64,000 nucleotides of DNA from Variovorax sp. WS11 (lineage in GTDB: Bacteria > Pseudomonadota > Gammaproteobacteria > Burkholderiales > Burkholderiaceae_C): positions 620,001 to 684,000 of the forward strand of contig NZ_JAAGOW010000004.1 of the NCBI RefSeq assembly GCF_010499245.1, in the 5' to 3' direction. The notes beneath the pieces were generated by a model, which was given only the letters and a program-made list of their open reading frames with translations, was not told where the DNA came from and did not search any database. Every line of letters starts with the position of its first letter. The stretch's first letter is position 1. Positions 16,314 through 25,158 of the stretch are shown piece after piece. The position numbers were made by a program, and so were the translations under genes.

Positions 16314-17249
16314 CTACGCCTTGAGCGCTCGCTTGTTTGCCGCTTCGGCGCCGAACCAATCGCCCGCGGCCAACGCGCCTTCGATCGTCTTCATGACGAT
16401 GCGCCGACCTTCGCGCACGGCCTGCGAGTGATGACGTGCCCGATTCTCGAACAGCGCCCAGGTGATGTAGCTGTTCTGCAGCGCGCACCAGCTGATGGCG
16501 TGTGCCAACGGGTGTTCCACCAGCGCGCAGGCGGGGACGACCGTGAAGCCGATGCTCTGACGCGCGCTCTCGATGCACAGGTTCAGGGTATCGGTTTCCA
16601 CGGCGACGCGCAGCACGAGGCCGCGCCGCGCCAGACCGTGTTCGACGAAGCGGCGCACGGCATTCGGGCGGCCGGGGAGTACCAGGCGCAGGCTCTCGAG
16701 CTCGGACAGCGCTATTGGCTGGTCCGCCCGCAGCGCTGCGCTGAGGGGGCCGACAAGCACCAAAGGCTCTCGAATCAAGGGCGTCTGGCGATAGCCTTGG
16801 GCGGACGCGGCATCGAATGGAAGGATGCAGAGATCGAGCAGACCGTCGAGCATGTCGTCCCGCAGGCGATCGCTGAGGCCTTCGACCACGCGCAGCGAGA
16901 TCGCGGGGCACTGCTGCACGAGCGTAGCGACGAATTTCGAAGTGAACACGCGTTGCCATGAGGCGGCGATGCCCACTGACAGGACGCCGGCCGCCTTGTC
17001 GCCGACTTCTTCCTTGATCAGGGCGAACTGGCGCAAGAGCGGCCGTGCCCGCTCGCACAGCAGCAGGCCTGCATCAGTCGGCCGCACGCCGCTTTGGGCG
17101 CGAACGAAGAGCTTTGCGCCCATCTCCTCTTCCAGGCGGGCGATGTGGCGAGACAGTGCGGGCTGCGACAGCTGCAGGTCCAGCGCGGCCTTGTTGATGC
17201 TGCCCAACTCGGCCACGCGAAGCAGGTATTCGAGCAGTTGTGATTCCAT
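16314..17249 (-). CDS. LysR-family transcriptional regulator
   Basis: A 311-residue LTTR with the N-terminal winged HTH (MESQLLEYLLRVAELGSINK, then SQPALSRHIARLEEEMG) and a periplasmic-binding-like effector domain. ATG 17249 was chosen because the family begins just before the recognition helix; an upstream in-frame start would add 32 unrelated residues. It is divergent from the BKACE operon starting near 17439, and the palindrome GCAATATTGC lies in the spacer, so it probably activates that operon. Convergent with the molybdenum hydroxylase operon. Confidence 0.93.
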   Translation of the reverse strand: MESQLLEYLLRVAELGSINKAALDLQLSQPALSRHIARLEEEMGAKLFVRAQSGVRPTDAGLLLCERARPLLRQFALIKEEVGDKAAGVLSVGIAASWQRVFTSKFVATLVQQCPAISLRVVEGLSDRLRDDMLDGLLDLCILPFDAASAQGYRQTPLIREPLVLVGPLSAALRADQPIALSELESLRLVLPGRPNAVRRFVEHGLARRGLVLRVAVETDTLNLCIESARQSIGFTVVPACALVEHPLAHAISWCALQNSYITWALFENRARHHSQAVREGRRIVMKTIEGALAAGDWFGAEAANKRALKA

Positions 17250-17294
17250 CGTTGAAGAGCGCGCGTGGGCCAGACGGGCAACTGTAGTGGGGGA

Positions 17295-17336
17295 GCAATA
17301 TTGCCTCAATCGGACCACGTTATCCAGATTGCGGAT
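17295..17336. promoter_or_regulatory. Candidate LysR binding region
   Basis: The spacer between the LysR gene and the BKACE operon holds a perfect 10-bp palindrome GCAATATTGC at 17295-17304 and a second dyad, ATCC-N7-GGAT, at 17322-17336. Both are of the kind bound by LysR regulators (T-N11-A type). Assignment to this LysR protein is inferred from position. Confidence 0.4.
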
Positions 17337-17438
17337 GACAGGCATCCGTCGCGTAGCGATTCCCGACCGCGGCTCGCGTGCCTACATTCAACCCATGGAA
17401 GCAACGCGATTCGCATGCGCATGGATGGAGACACAACC

Positions 17439-18338
17439 TTGAACAAACCAAAAGTCATCGTGACGGTGGCGCCGACCGGCGGCATGGCGCTGAAGGCGCA
17501 GAACCCACATCTGCCCACCCAGCCCGACGAGATCGCCGAGGATGTCTACCATTGCTACAACGCCGGCGCGAGCGTCGCGGCGCTGCATGCACGGCGCCCT
17601 GACGGAGAGGCCACTTGCGATGCGCAGACCTATGCGCGCATCAACGCGCTGATTCGCGAAAAGTGCAACGTGGTGCTCAACAACTCCACCGGAGGAGGCG
17701 TGCATGGCGACATGCTGCGCCAGCTCGACAATGGCCTGTGGGAGCTGGATTTCGAGCAGCGGCTCAAGGGCATGGAGGCCCAGCCCGTCAAGCCGGAGAT
17801 GTGCACGCTGGATGCGCATACGGTTTGCGCGAGCTTCGGTGGCAAGGAAATCCTGGTGACCACCACGCCGCGCCGTTCACGCCAGCTTGCCGAGATGATG
17901 AAGGCGCGTGGCATCAAGCCCGAGTGGGAGGTATTCAGTCTTGCTCACATCCTTCAGGACGTGAGCACCCTCATCGAAGAGGGCCTCGACGAGGCGCCTT
18001 ACTTCATCAATATGGTGCTGGGCGGCCATCGTGCCTTTCAAGGCGGCCTGCCCTATACGCCGAAGATTCTGCAGATGCTGGTCGAACACCTTCCGGCGAA
18101 GTCGATCTTCAACGTGAGCGCGATCGGTGCGGCACAGCTACCTGCGACGACGCACGCCATCCTGCTGGGTGGCCATGTGCGAGTGGGTCTTGAGGACAAC
18201 CTGAGCTATGCCCAGGGTGAGCCGGCCACCAATGTGGCTCTGGTCGAACGCATGGTGCGCATCGTGCGCGAGCTTGGATTCGAACCCGCCACGCCGCAGG
18301 AAGCGCGCGAGATCATGGGTCTTGCCGCGATGCGCTGA
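17439..18338 (+). CDS. BKACE (beta-keto acid cleavage enzyme, former DUF849) family protein
   Basis: A 299-residue TIM-barrel protein of the BKACE family, which condenses a 3-oxo acid with acetyl-CoA and releases acetoacetate and a new acyl-CoA. It begins NKPKVIVTVAPTGG, has NNSTGGG, SAIGAAQLP and RVGLEDN. The normal zinc motif H-x-H-A-R reads A48-L-H50-A-R, so the first histidine ligand is missing. A TTG start at 17439 fits the family N-terminus and has GGAG 8 bp upstream; an ATG at 17421 would add six residues. It heads an operon with a Bug receptor, a carnitine-dehydrogenase-like enzyme and CoA-handling enzymes, as in carnitine-type pathways. Confidence 0.88.
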   Translation: MNKPKVIVTVAPTGGMALKAQNPHLPTQPDEIAEDVYHCYNAGASVAALHARRPDGEATCDAQTYARINALIREKCNVVLNNSTGGGVHGDMLRQLDNGLWELDFEQRLKGMEAQPVKPEMCTLDAHTVCASFGGKEILVTTTPRRSRQLAEMMKARGIKPEWEVFSLAHILQDVSTLIEEGLDEAPYFINMVLGGHRAFQGGLPYTPKILQMLVEHLPAKSIFNVSAIGAAQLPATTHAILLGGHVRVGLEDNLSYAQGEPATNVALVERMVRIVRELGFEPATPQEAREIMGLAAMR

Positions 18339-18375
18339 CTTGGGTCCCGCACCGCCGACACCGAGGAGACAACGA

Positions 18376-19335
18376 ATGCAAAGACGGACCTTTCTCACGA
18401 GTACCGCCATCGCGGCGTCAGCCATTGCCGGTGCGCCGGCCTTTGCGCAGCCACGGCCAATGACCATCTTCGTGCCTTACCCGCCCGGAGGCACGACCGA
18501 CATGACCGCGCGCGCCATCGGCGAATCGATCACCGAGCGCACAGGCTTGCCAGTGGTCGTCGACAACCGGCCAGGCGGCGGTGGCCAGATCGCCTACGGC
18601 GCGATGCGCCAAGTCGCCGCCGACGTGCCGGTCGTGCTGGTCGGCGACTATGGGACCTTCGGCAGCAACGCCTTTCTCTACAAGAAATTCAACCACGATC
18701 CGTTGACGGACCTGCAGGCGCTGACCACCACTGTCGCATTTCCGATGGTCCTCTACGTACCGAAGAGTCATCCGGCCAATTCGGTCAAGGAACTCGTGAC
18801 TCTTTCCAGGGCCAAGCCGCAAACGTATGCGTCGCAGGGCAACGGCAGCGGCGGCCATCTGGTGGGTGAGATGTTTCGCGGTGCCACCGGCGCCGATCTC
18901 AGCCACGTGCCCTATCGGGGCTCGGCGCCGGCAGCGCAGGATGCGATGGCCGCGCAGGTAGACATGCTGTTCGACGGCGTCGCCGCCGGAGCGCAGCATG
19001 TCAAGGCCGGACGGCTCAAGGCGCTCATGGTGGCCGGTCCCGACCGCGCAGCGCTGCTGCCAGGTGTACCCGCGAGCGTCGAACTCGGGCTGCCGGACGT
19101 TCAGATGACGGCCTGGTTCGCCGCCGCGACACGCGCCGAAGCGCCACCGGCCTTGGTGCAGAAGCTGCATGAGCACGTGGCCCGCGCCTTCCAGACTCCG
19201 AAGATCGCCACGCGCTTTCAGGAACTCGGCTACGACACGATGATCATGTCGCCAGCTCAGTTCGCCGCGTTCATGAAGAAGGAGAGCGCGCGCTGGGCCA
19301 AGGTGATCAAGACGTACCAGATTTCGGTGGACTGA
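18376..19335 (+). CDS. Bug-family (TctC-like) tripartite tricarboxylate receptor
   Basis: A 319-residue periplasmic receptor of the Bug family, abundant in Burkholderiales. It has a signal peptide with cleavage expected after AFAQ (about residue 25), then the hallmark FVPYPPGGTTDMTAR, VDNRPGGGG and SHVPYRGSAPA. No TctA or TctB membrane partner is encoded in the window, as is common for orphan Bug proteins. It lies inside a CoA-linked catabolic operon and probably binds the carboxylate substrate of that operon, either for uptake or for sensing. Confidence 0.94.
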   Translation: MQRRTFLTSTAIAASAIAGAPAFAQPRPMTIFVPYPPGGTTDMTARAIGESITERTGLPVVVDNRPGGGGQIAYGAMRQVAADVPVVLVGDYGTFGSNAFLYKKFNHDPLTDLQALTTTVAFPMVLYVPKSHPANSVKELVTLSRAKPQTYASQGNGSGGHLVGEMFRGATGADLSHVPYRGSAPAAQDAMAAQVDMLFDGVAAGAQHVKAGRLKALMVAGPDRAALLPGVPASVELGLPDVQMTAWFAAATRAEAPPALVQKLHEHVARAFQTPKIATRFQELGYDTMIMSPAQFAAFMKKESARWAKVIKTYQISVD

Positions 19336-19339
19336 GCAG

Positions 19340-20353
19340 ATGGGAATGAGCGAGCACCCAGTGATCCGCAAGGCGCCCGGCGAGACTCGCAGCGTGGCGG
19401 TCATCGGCACGGGCTCGGTGGGCGCCGGCTGGGCGGCCTTGTTCCTGGCGCACGGTTTGGAGGTCGTCGCCTTCGATCCGGCTCCGGGCGCCGAGAAGCG
19501 CGCACGCGAGATGGTCGTCGAGGCCTGGCCGTCGCTGCGTGCGCTCGGTCGTACCGATCGTGAAACCGCGCCGCTGCACTCCATGCGCTTTGCGCGCAGT
19601 GCGGCGGAAGCTGCCCAGGCCGCCGATGTGGTGCAGGAGAACGTCTCCGAGCGCCCCGCGCTCAAGGCGGCGGTGCTCGCGGAGATCGATGGCGCTGCTG
19701 GCCCGGAGAAGATCATCCTGTCCAGCACCGGAGGCATGACACCCTCCGAGATGCAACGCAACTGCCGGCATCCAGGTCGCCTGGTCGTGATGCACCCCTT
19801 CAATCCGGCGCACCTGGTGCCGCTGGTGGAAGTGGTGGGTGGCGAAGCGACCGACGGTGCTGTCGTCGACTGGGCCATGGCGTTCGCGCTTCGCCTGGGC
19901 AAGCACCCGATCCGGCTCGCGGGAGAGGCGGCGGGGCATCTGACCAACCGCCTGCAGTTCGCGCTGCTGCGCGAGGCGGTCGCCTGTTTGCTGCAGGGCG
20001 TGGCAAGCGCCAGCGACATCGACGCTGCTGTGCGTCATGGCCTCGCGCCGCGCTGGGCTCTCATGGGCGGCCTGCTGACATTCCATCTCGCGGGAGGCGG
20101 GGGCGGCACGCGCGCAATCCTCGCGCATGCGGGCGGGGCGATCGAGAAGTGGTGGGAACCCGGCGAGACGCCGGTGCTCACGCCGGAGGTGATCGACCGC
20201 CTGTCCGCCGCCGGCGACGAGGTCGCTCGCGGGCATGCGGCGGCCGACTGGATTCGCTGGCGCGACGCCGGCCTCGTACAGGTCCTGCAACTCCAGCAGG
20301 CGATGGAAGAGACCGCACCTGCGGTCGGCGAACACAAGGAGATCGAGACATGA
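19340..20353 (+). CDS. L-carnitine dehydrogenase-like 3-hydroxyacyl dehydrogenase
   Basis: A 337-residue NAD-dependent dehydrogenase of the 3-hydroxyacyl-CoA dehydrogenase/lambda-crystallin family. The Rossmann motif is VIGTGSVGAG (G23, G25, G28), and MHPFNPAHLVPLVEVVGG is the segment typical of L-carnitine dehydrogenases. The fused thioesterase domain found in some carnitine enzymes is absent, but a separate thioesterase is encoded at 22763. In carnitine breakdown the dehydrogenase makes 3-dehydrocarnitine, which BKACE then cleaves; the same logic probably applies here to carnitine or an analogue. Starts at ATG 19340 or 19346. Confidence 0.87.
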   Translation: MGMSEHPVIRKAPGETRSVAVIGTGSVGAGWAALFLAHGLEVVAFDPAPGAEKRAREMVVEAWPSLRALGRTDRETAPLHSMRFARSAAEAAQAADVVQENVSERPALKAAVLAEIDGAAGPEKIILSSTGGMTPSEMQRNCRHPGRLVVMHPFNPAHLVPLVEVVGGEATDGAVVDWAMAFALRLGKHPIRLAGEAAGHLTNRLQFALLREAVACLLQGVASASDIDAAVRHGLAPRWALMGGLLTFHLAGGGGGTRAILAHAGGAIEKWWEPGETPVLTPEVIDRLSAAGDEVARGHAAADWIRWRDAGLVQVLQLQQAMEETAPAVGEHKEIET

Positions 20354-21171
20354 TTTCGTCCACCGACACTTCGGCCATCGACTGGCCCTCGCCCCTGCCT
20401 GATTGTCTGCAGGCCCGCCGCCACGGGTCGATCGTGCAGCTCACGCTCAACCGTCCCGCCAAGCGCAACTGCCTGAGCGACGAACTGGTGATCGGGCTGC
20501 AGGCATTCTTCAGCGTGATGCCGCGGGACGTCAAAGGTGTGGTGATACACGGCGCAGGCGATTGCTTCTGCTCGGGGCTCGACCTCAACGAGCTGAAGGA
20601 GACAGGCACGCAGGAAGGCATGCAGACCTCGATCATCGGCCAGCGCCTCAATGACACGGTCCAGTTCTGCAGGGTACCTGTCGTCGCCGTGCTGCACGGC
20701 GCCGTCATCGGCGGCGGGCTCGAACTGGCGGCTGCTGCACATGTGCGCATCGCCGAACCGAGTGCGTTCTATGCACTGCCGGAGGGCACGCGCGGCATCT
20801 TTCTGGGCTCTGGCGGATCGGTGCGGCTACCGCGGCTCATCGGGACGGCCGCGGTCATGGACATGATGTTGTCCGGCCGTGTCTACGAGGCGCAAGAGGC
20901 GCACGACCGGCTTCGTCTCACGCAGTATCTGGTGGGCGAGGGGGAGGGCGTGGCCCAGGGCCTGGCGATCGCACAGAAGATCGCTGCCAATGCGCCCATG
21001 GCCAATTTCGCGATCATCCAGGGCTTGCCGCGCATCGCCGATCAGGACGCCACAACCGGCCTTTTCTCCGAGCTTCTGATGGCCACGGTGGCGCAGAACG
21101 AGGAAGAAGCCAAGGAGCGGCTGCGCAACTTCATCGAACGCAAGGCCGACAAGGTCGCACGGCCGCAATGA
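20350..21171 (+). CDS. Enoyl-CoA hydratase/isomerase (crotonase) family protein
   Basis: A 273-residue crotonase-fold protein acting on an acyl-CoA. Oxyanion-hole segments are CSGLDLNE and GAVIGGGLELA, and the region where hydratases carry the second catalytic Glu reads LPEGTRGIFLGSGG. The gene overlaps the dehydrogenase by ATGA and the ligase gene likewise. It may hydrate an unsaturated acyl-CoA formed by the ligase encoded at 21168, giving the 3-hydroxy form for the upstream dehydrogenase; a different crotonase chemistry is possible. Confidence 0.9.
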   Translation: MISSTDTSAIDWPSPLPDCLQARRHGSIVQLTLNRPAKRNCLSDELVIGLQAFFSVMPRDVKGVVIHGAGDCFCSGLDLNELKETGTQEGMQTSIIGQRLNDTVQFCRVPVVAVLHGAVIGGGLELAAAAHVRIAEPSAFYALPEGTRGIFLGSGGSVRLPRLIGTAAVMDMMLSGRVYEAQEAHDRLRLTQYLVGEGEGVAQGLAIAQKIAANAPMANFAIIQGLPRIADQDATTGLFSELLMATVAQNEEEAKERLRNFIERKADKVARPQ

Positions 21172-22766
21172 CGCCGAGCGCAACCCCTTCGCTGCCGGCC
21201 CTGGCCGACGCTCGCACGCTGGGCGATGTGATGAGACGGAACGCAGCGCAGTGGCCCGAGAAAACGGCGTTCTCCACCCTCGATGGCCGGACGCTCGGCT
21301 TCGGCACTTTCGATCGCCGCGTGAATCAGTGCAACCATGTGATGCAGGCGCTGGGCCTGCGCCCCGGCGCACGGGTTGCCGTCCTGTCGCGCAACAGGGT
21401 CGAGGTGGTGCAGGCCTTCGGTCTTACCAAGTCAGGTCTGGTGGTGGTGCCGCTGAACTGGCGGATCGCACCGGCGGAGGTCGTCAAAATCCTGCGGCAC
21501 TGCGCGCCCGACGCACTGATCGTCGACGCGCACGGGCAAAAGCTGGTGGAGCCACTGCGCGGGCAACTGCCGGAGGGGCTCCAACTGCTGAGTTTCGATG
21601 CCGCCCAATCCGGGTGGCGGCTACTTGCAGACCTCATGGATTCGGCGCCGGAGGACGAGGATCCTTCGTGGCAGGCCGCGACGCAAGAAATAGCCTGCAT
21701 CGTCTACACCAGCGGCACCACCGGAACGCCAAAGGGCGCGGCACTCACGCATGATGGCCTGCTCGACAACGCGCGCACCGCCGCCGCGGACATGCTCGGT
21801 CTCGACCCCACGGATCAAGTCATGGCCGTGATGCCCTTGTTCCACGTCGGTGGCATGTGGTACCACCTGTTCCCCTGCTTCGCCGCAGGCTGCAGCATCC
21901 TGCTGCTCAGCGACTTCGACGCCGGCGTCGTGTTGCGCGAACTGCAGGATCGGCGCATCACGAACGTGCATCTGGTACCGACCATGATCGCGGCGCTGCT
22001 CGATCATCCCGACGCCGCGCACGCTGATCTCGGTGCCGTGCGGATGCTTTTCTACGCTGCCTCATCCATGCCGCCGCAGCTGTTGCGCCGCGCCATGGAG
22101 CGCTTTCCTTCCTGCGGCTTTGCGCAGGGCTACGGAGCCACCGAAACCGGGGTGCTGACCGTGCTCGGGCCCGAGGACCACCGCCGCGCTCGCGACTCGG
22201 CGAACGAGTCCTTGCTGGCGTCATGCGGGCGACCGTTTTCGCAGCGCGAGATGCGCGTTGTGGACGATGAGGGCCGGCCGCTGCCCATCGGTGCGGTGGG
22301 TGAGATCCAGGTCCGCAGCGCCGGTCGGATGCGCGGCTATTGGCAGGACGCCCAGGCCACGGACCGCGTACTACACGACGGCTGGCTTCGCACCGGCGAC
22401 CTGGGGCGGCGCGACGACGATGGCTACTACTACATCGTCGATCGGCGCAACGACATGATCGTCACCGGCGGCGAGAACGTGTACCCGAACGAGGTCGAGG
22501 CAGCGCTATTCGCCGACCCGGACGTGCAGGAGGCTTCGGTCTTCGGGCTGCCCGACCCGCACTGGGTCGAAAAGGTGGCGGCCGCCATCGTGCTGCGCCC
22601 GGGCGCCGCGTGCGATCCGCAGGCACTGCTGCAGCGGCTGCGCACGCGGCTCGCGCCATACAAGTGCCCGAAGACGATTTTCCTCACCGATGCGTTGCCG
22701 AAGAATCCGGTCGGCAAGGTGCTGCGCAAGGCGCTGCGCGAGCGCTACGAAGGAGAACCGCGATGA
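21168..22766 (+). CDS. Acyl-CoA synthetase (AMP-forming)
   Basis: A 532-residue ANL-superfamily ligase that activates a carboxylic acid with ATP and CoA. The P-loop YTSGTTGTPKG is at 180-190, GYGATE follows, then GWLRTGDLGRRDDDGYYYI, the hinge region VDRRNDMIVTGGENVYPNE and the C-terminal PKNPVGKVLRKAL with the catalytic lysine. Full length for the family. It overlaps the crotonase and thioesterase genes by 4 bp each, which shows tight coupling. It probably activates the acid bound by the Bug receptor of the same operon. Confidence 0.93.
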   Translation: MTPSATPSLPALADARTLGDVMRRNAAQWPEKTAFSTLDGRTLGFGTFDRRVNQCNHVMQALGLRPGARVAVLSRNRVEVVQAFGLTKSGLVVVPLNWRIAPAEVVKILRHCAPDALIVDAHGQKLVEPLRGQLPEGLQLLSFDAAQSGWRLLADLMDSAPEDEDPSWQAATQEIACIVYTSGTTGTPKGAALTHDGLLDNARTAAADMLGLDPTDQVMAVMPLFHVGGMWYHLFPCFAAGCSILLLSDFDAGVVLRELQDRRITNVHLVPTMIAALLDHPDAAHADLGAVRMLFYAASSMPPQLLRRAMERFPSCGFAQGYGATETGVLTVLGPEDHRRARDSANESLLASCGRPFSQREMRVVDDEGRPLPIGAVGEIQVRSAGRMRGYWQDAQATDRVLHDGWLRTGDLGRRDDDGYYYIVDRRNDMIVTGGENVYPNEVEAALFADPDVQEASVFGLPDPHWVEKVAAAIVLRPGAACDPQALLQRLRTRLAPYKCPKTIFLTDALPKNPVGKVLRKALRERYEGEPR

Positions 22767-23236
22767 GCAGCCGGGGCATCTTCGAAAAAACCGCGCCCAT
22801 CCGCTTCTCGCATTGCGATCCGGCCGGCATCGTCTACTACCCGCGCTACCTGGTGCTGACGCAATGGCTGGTCGAGGACTGGTTCAATGAAGCTTTGGGC
22901 ATCGGGTTCGCCGACTTCATTGGCCGGCGCAGTCTTGGCCTTCCGGTTGCCACACTGCGCTACGACTTCGTGGAGCCGGCTCGCCAGGGCGACGCGCTCT
23001 GCTTGCGGCTGTCGGTACTGCGGCTGGGCCGGCGTTCATTCACTGTTTCGATCGAGGGCGAGGTGGGCGGTCGACTCAAGTTGCGGGCGGAGCAAGTACT
23101 CGTGACGACTTCGCTTGCCACCGAGCGCGCGATCGACATACCAGACGACCTGCGTGCTGCGGTGGAGCGCTTCGGCGTAGCCGGCAGCCCCCAAGCCCGT
23201 CAAGGCCGAGCTGCCGATTCCGTCTGCTTGAGCTGA
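22763..23236 (+). CDS. Acyl-CoA thioesterase, 4HBT (hot-dog) family
   Basis: A 157-residue hot-dog thioesterase of the 4-hydroxybenzoyl-CoA/YbgC type; the catalytic Asp19 is in HCDPAGIVYYPRYL. It ends the operon and would release the free acid from a CoA ester, as betainyl-CoA thioesterase does in carnitine breakdown. Its last 37 bp overlap the 3' end of the convergent LysR gene, so the C-terminal tail after about residue 145 is shared coding sequence. Confidence 0.9.
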   Translation: MSSRGIFEKTAPIRFSHCDPAGIVYYPRYLVLTQWLVEDWFNEALGIGFADFIGRRSLGLPVATLRYDFVEPARQGDALCLRLSVLRLGRRSFTVSIEGEVGGRLKLRAEQVLVTTSLATERAIDIPDDLRAAVERFGVAGSPQARQGRAADSVCLS

Positions 23237-24108
23237 TCCAAGAACCAGCGCCCCGCCGGTCCCGGCGGCAAGTCCTTGCGATAGACGGCAAGCATCGCGA
23301 TCGGTGGCGTGCTCGGCTGAAAGTTCTCGACCTGGATCGCCACCAGCGCACCGGAATCCAGATCGTTGTGAACCATCGCAAGGGGCATGTGTCCCCATCC
23401 GAAACCGGCCCGCAGGAACGCATGCTTCGCGCCAAGATCGGCCAGTCGCCAGGTCAACGGCGAGAAAACGCCATAGCTCTTGCCATCGCTCAGCGAGCTG
23501 CGATCGGTCAGGACCAGCTGCACATGCTGCTCGAGTTCACGCTGCCGAATCAGGCCTTTGCGTCGCGCAAGCGGATGCGCGGGGCCCGTCACCGTGACCA
23601 TCGCCACGTCGAGCAGCTTTTCGGCGTCGACGGCATCAGGCACGACAGGCATCGATCCGATGATGCCGATTCGGCAGGCGCCTTGGAGCACGGGCTGCAC
23701 CACGGCGCCCAGCGCTTCGACGTAGAGGCGCAATGGCGTATGGGGGAATGCCGCGCGGAACAACCCGACCGCGATCGTCAGGGACTCCATGGGATACATC
23801 ACGTCCACGACGACCGACAGCTCGGGCTCCAGGCCTTCGGCGATGGTCCGCGCCTTTGCCTTGAAGCCGTCCATGCCGCTGACCACCAACCGGGCTTCGG
23901 CGAGCAGGGCGGTGCCTTGCTCGGTCAGCACCGGGTATCGCGCAGCCCTGTCGAACAACTGGACGTCGATCTGCGCTTCCAGGTTGGCGAGGGTCTGGCT
24001 CACGACGGACTGAGCCCGGCGCAGCTTGCGGCCCGCGGCCGAAAAGCTTCCTTCATCGGCCGCTGCAATGAAGGTCCGCAGCTGGTCCATGGATACGCCG
24101 TCAAGCAT
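23200..24108 (-). CDS. LysR-family transcriptional regulator
   Basis: A 302-residue LTTR: HTH in MDQLRTFIAAADEGSFSAAG and RRAQSVVSQTLANLEAQIDV, then a substrate-binding-like domain. It is divergent from the pirin/DoxX genes at 24202-25587 and most likely regulates these, since LTTRs usually act on their divergent neighbour. The gene is convergent with, and overlaps, the thioesterase gene. Confidence 0.93.
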   Translation of the reverse strand: MLDGVSMDQLRTFIAAADEGSFSAAGRKLRRAQSVVSQTLANLEAQIDVQLFDRAARYPVLTEQGTALLAEARLVVSGMDGFKAKARTIAEGLEPELSVVVDVMYPMESLTIAVGLFRAAFPHTPLRLYVEALGAVVQPVLQGACRIGIIGSMPVVPDAVDAEKLLDVAMVTVTGPAHPLARRKGLIRQRELEQHVQLVLTDRSSLSDGKSYGVFSPLTWRLADLGAKHAFLRAGFGWGHMPLAMVHNDLDSGALVAIQVENFQPSTPPIAMLAVYRKDLPPGPAGRWFLDQLKQTESAARP

Positions 24109-24165
24109 CTATCGCTCCTGTAGATGGATCAGATCGAAAGATATAGGCTTCCGCTGGAGAAGTCC
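24107..24165. promoter_or_regulatory. Divergent LysR/pirin promoter region with dyad
   Basis: ATCTA-N9-TAGAT spans 24107-24125 directly at the LysR start codon, a T-N11-A type site, and an AT-richer tract with GATCGAAAGATATA follows at 24131-24144. The position suits autoregulation by the LysR protein and control of the pirin gene at 24202. Confidence 0.4.
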
Positions 24166-24201
24166 AACTTTTAACCTTCGGGCATCTCATCACTCGAAGG
24201 A

Positions 24202-25095
24202 ATGTGCATGGAGCACACGGCAATTGGAGGCCGGCAAGCGCCGGTTCGCTCGGCGCAAGCGCCCGACCTCCCGGTTCTCGATCACCGGGCCATCGTGGCG
24301 CGCACCCGGGGCCGTGGCCACGGACCGGTCACCAGGGTCCTGAGCCCTTCGGACATCGGCGAGTTCATCAAGCCCTTCGTCTTCCTCGACTACTTCGACT
24401 TCATGCCGACCGGCGACGCATTGTTCCCGATGCATCCCCATTCCGGCATTGCCACGATCACCGTCCTGCTCTCCGGCGACCTGCGCTATGAAGACACCAC
24501 CGGCGCCTCGGGCGTGCTGTCGGGCGGCAGTGTCGAATGGATGCGGGCCGGCAACGGCGTCTGGCATGACGCAAGTCCAACCGGCCGCAGCCGGTTTCGC
24601 GGCTATCAGGTCTGGGTCGCGCTGCCGAGGGAACTGGAAAACGGTGAGCCGCAAAGCCAGTACCTTCCGGCTCGAAGCGTGCCGCACAAGGGCCCGGCGC
24701 GTGTCGTGCTGGGGGGCTTCGAAGGCGTCCATAGCCGCGTGGCGGCGCCGGCCGGCATGAACCTTCTTCACGTCCGCTTGTCCTCGGGCGAGCGCTGGCG
24801 CTACGAGCCGCCGGCTGGGCACACGGTGGCGTGGACCCATGTCAACGAAGGCGCCCTGCTCGTCTCGGCCGAGCGTCTGCAGGATGAACTCGTCGTATTC
24901 GAGCGGTCGGAGGACGCGCTTGAATTCACTGCGGAAGGCGACACCGATTTCATCGTCGGGTCGGCAGTGGAGCATCCGCACGACCTTGTGATGGGCTACT
25001 ACTCCGTGCACACATCCACCGAAGCCCTCGGGCGTGGAGAGGCGGAGATCGCTCGAATCGGCAGACAGCTTCGTGTCGACGGCCGCATCCGTTGA
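24202..25095 (+). CDS. Pirin family protein
   Basis: A 297-residue bicupin of the pirin family. FPMHPHSGIATITVLL holds the conserved metal-binding histidines of the N-terminal cupin, followed by MRAGNGVWHDASPTG. Bacterial pirins include quercetin 2,3-dioxygenases and redox-sensing binding proteins; the two cannot be told apart here. Start at ATG 24202, or 24208 two codons later. It is followed after 63 bp by a DoxX gene, a pair often found together in oxidative-stress or aromatic contexts, and faces a divergent LysR gene. Confidence 0.9.
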   Translation: MCMEHTAIGGRQAPVRSAQAPDLPVLDHRAIVARTRGRGHGPVTRVLSPSDIGEFIKPFVFLDYFDFMPTGDALFPMHPHSGIATITVLLSGDLRYEDTTGASGVLSGGSVEWMRAGNGVWHDASPTGRSRFRGYQVWVALPRELENGEPQSQYLPARSVPHKGPARVVLGGFEGVHSRVAAPAGMNLLHVRLSSGERWRYEPPAGHTVAWTHVNEGALLVSAERLQDELVVFERSEDALEFTAEGDTDFIVGSAVEHPHDLVMGYYSVHTSTEALGRGEAEIARIGRQLRVDGRIR

Positions 25096-25158
25096 TCGCG
25101 GCGCTCGACCCCTCTTTCCCCTGGCAGTTTTTCGTTCACCAACCCTTAGGACCACACC

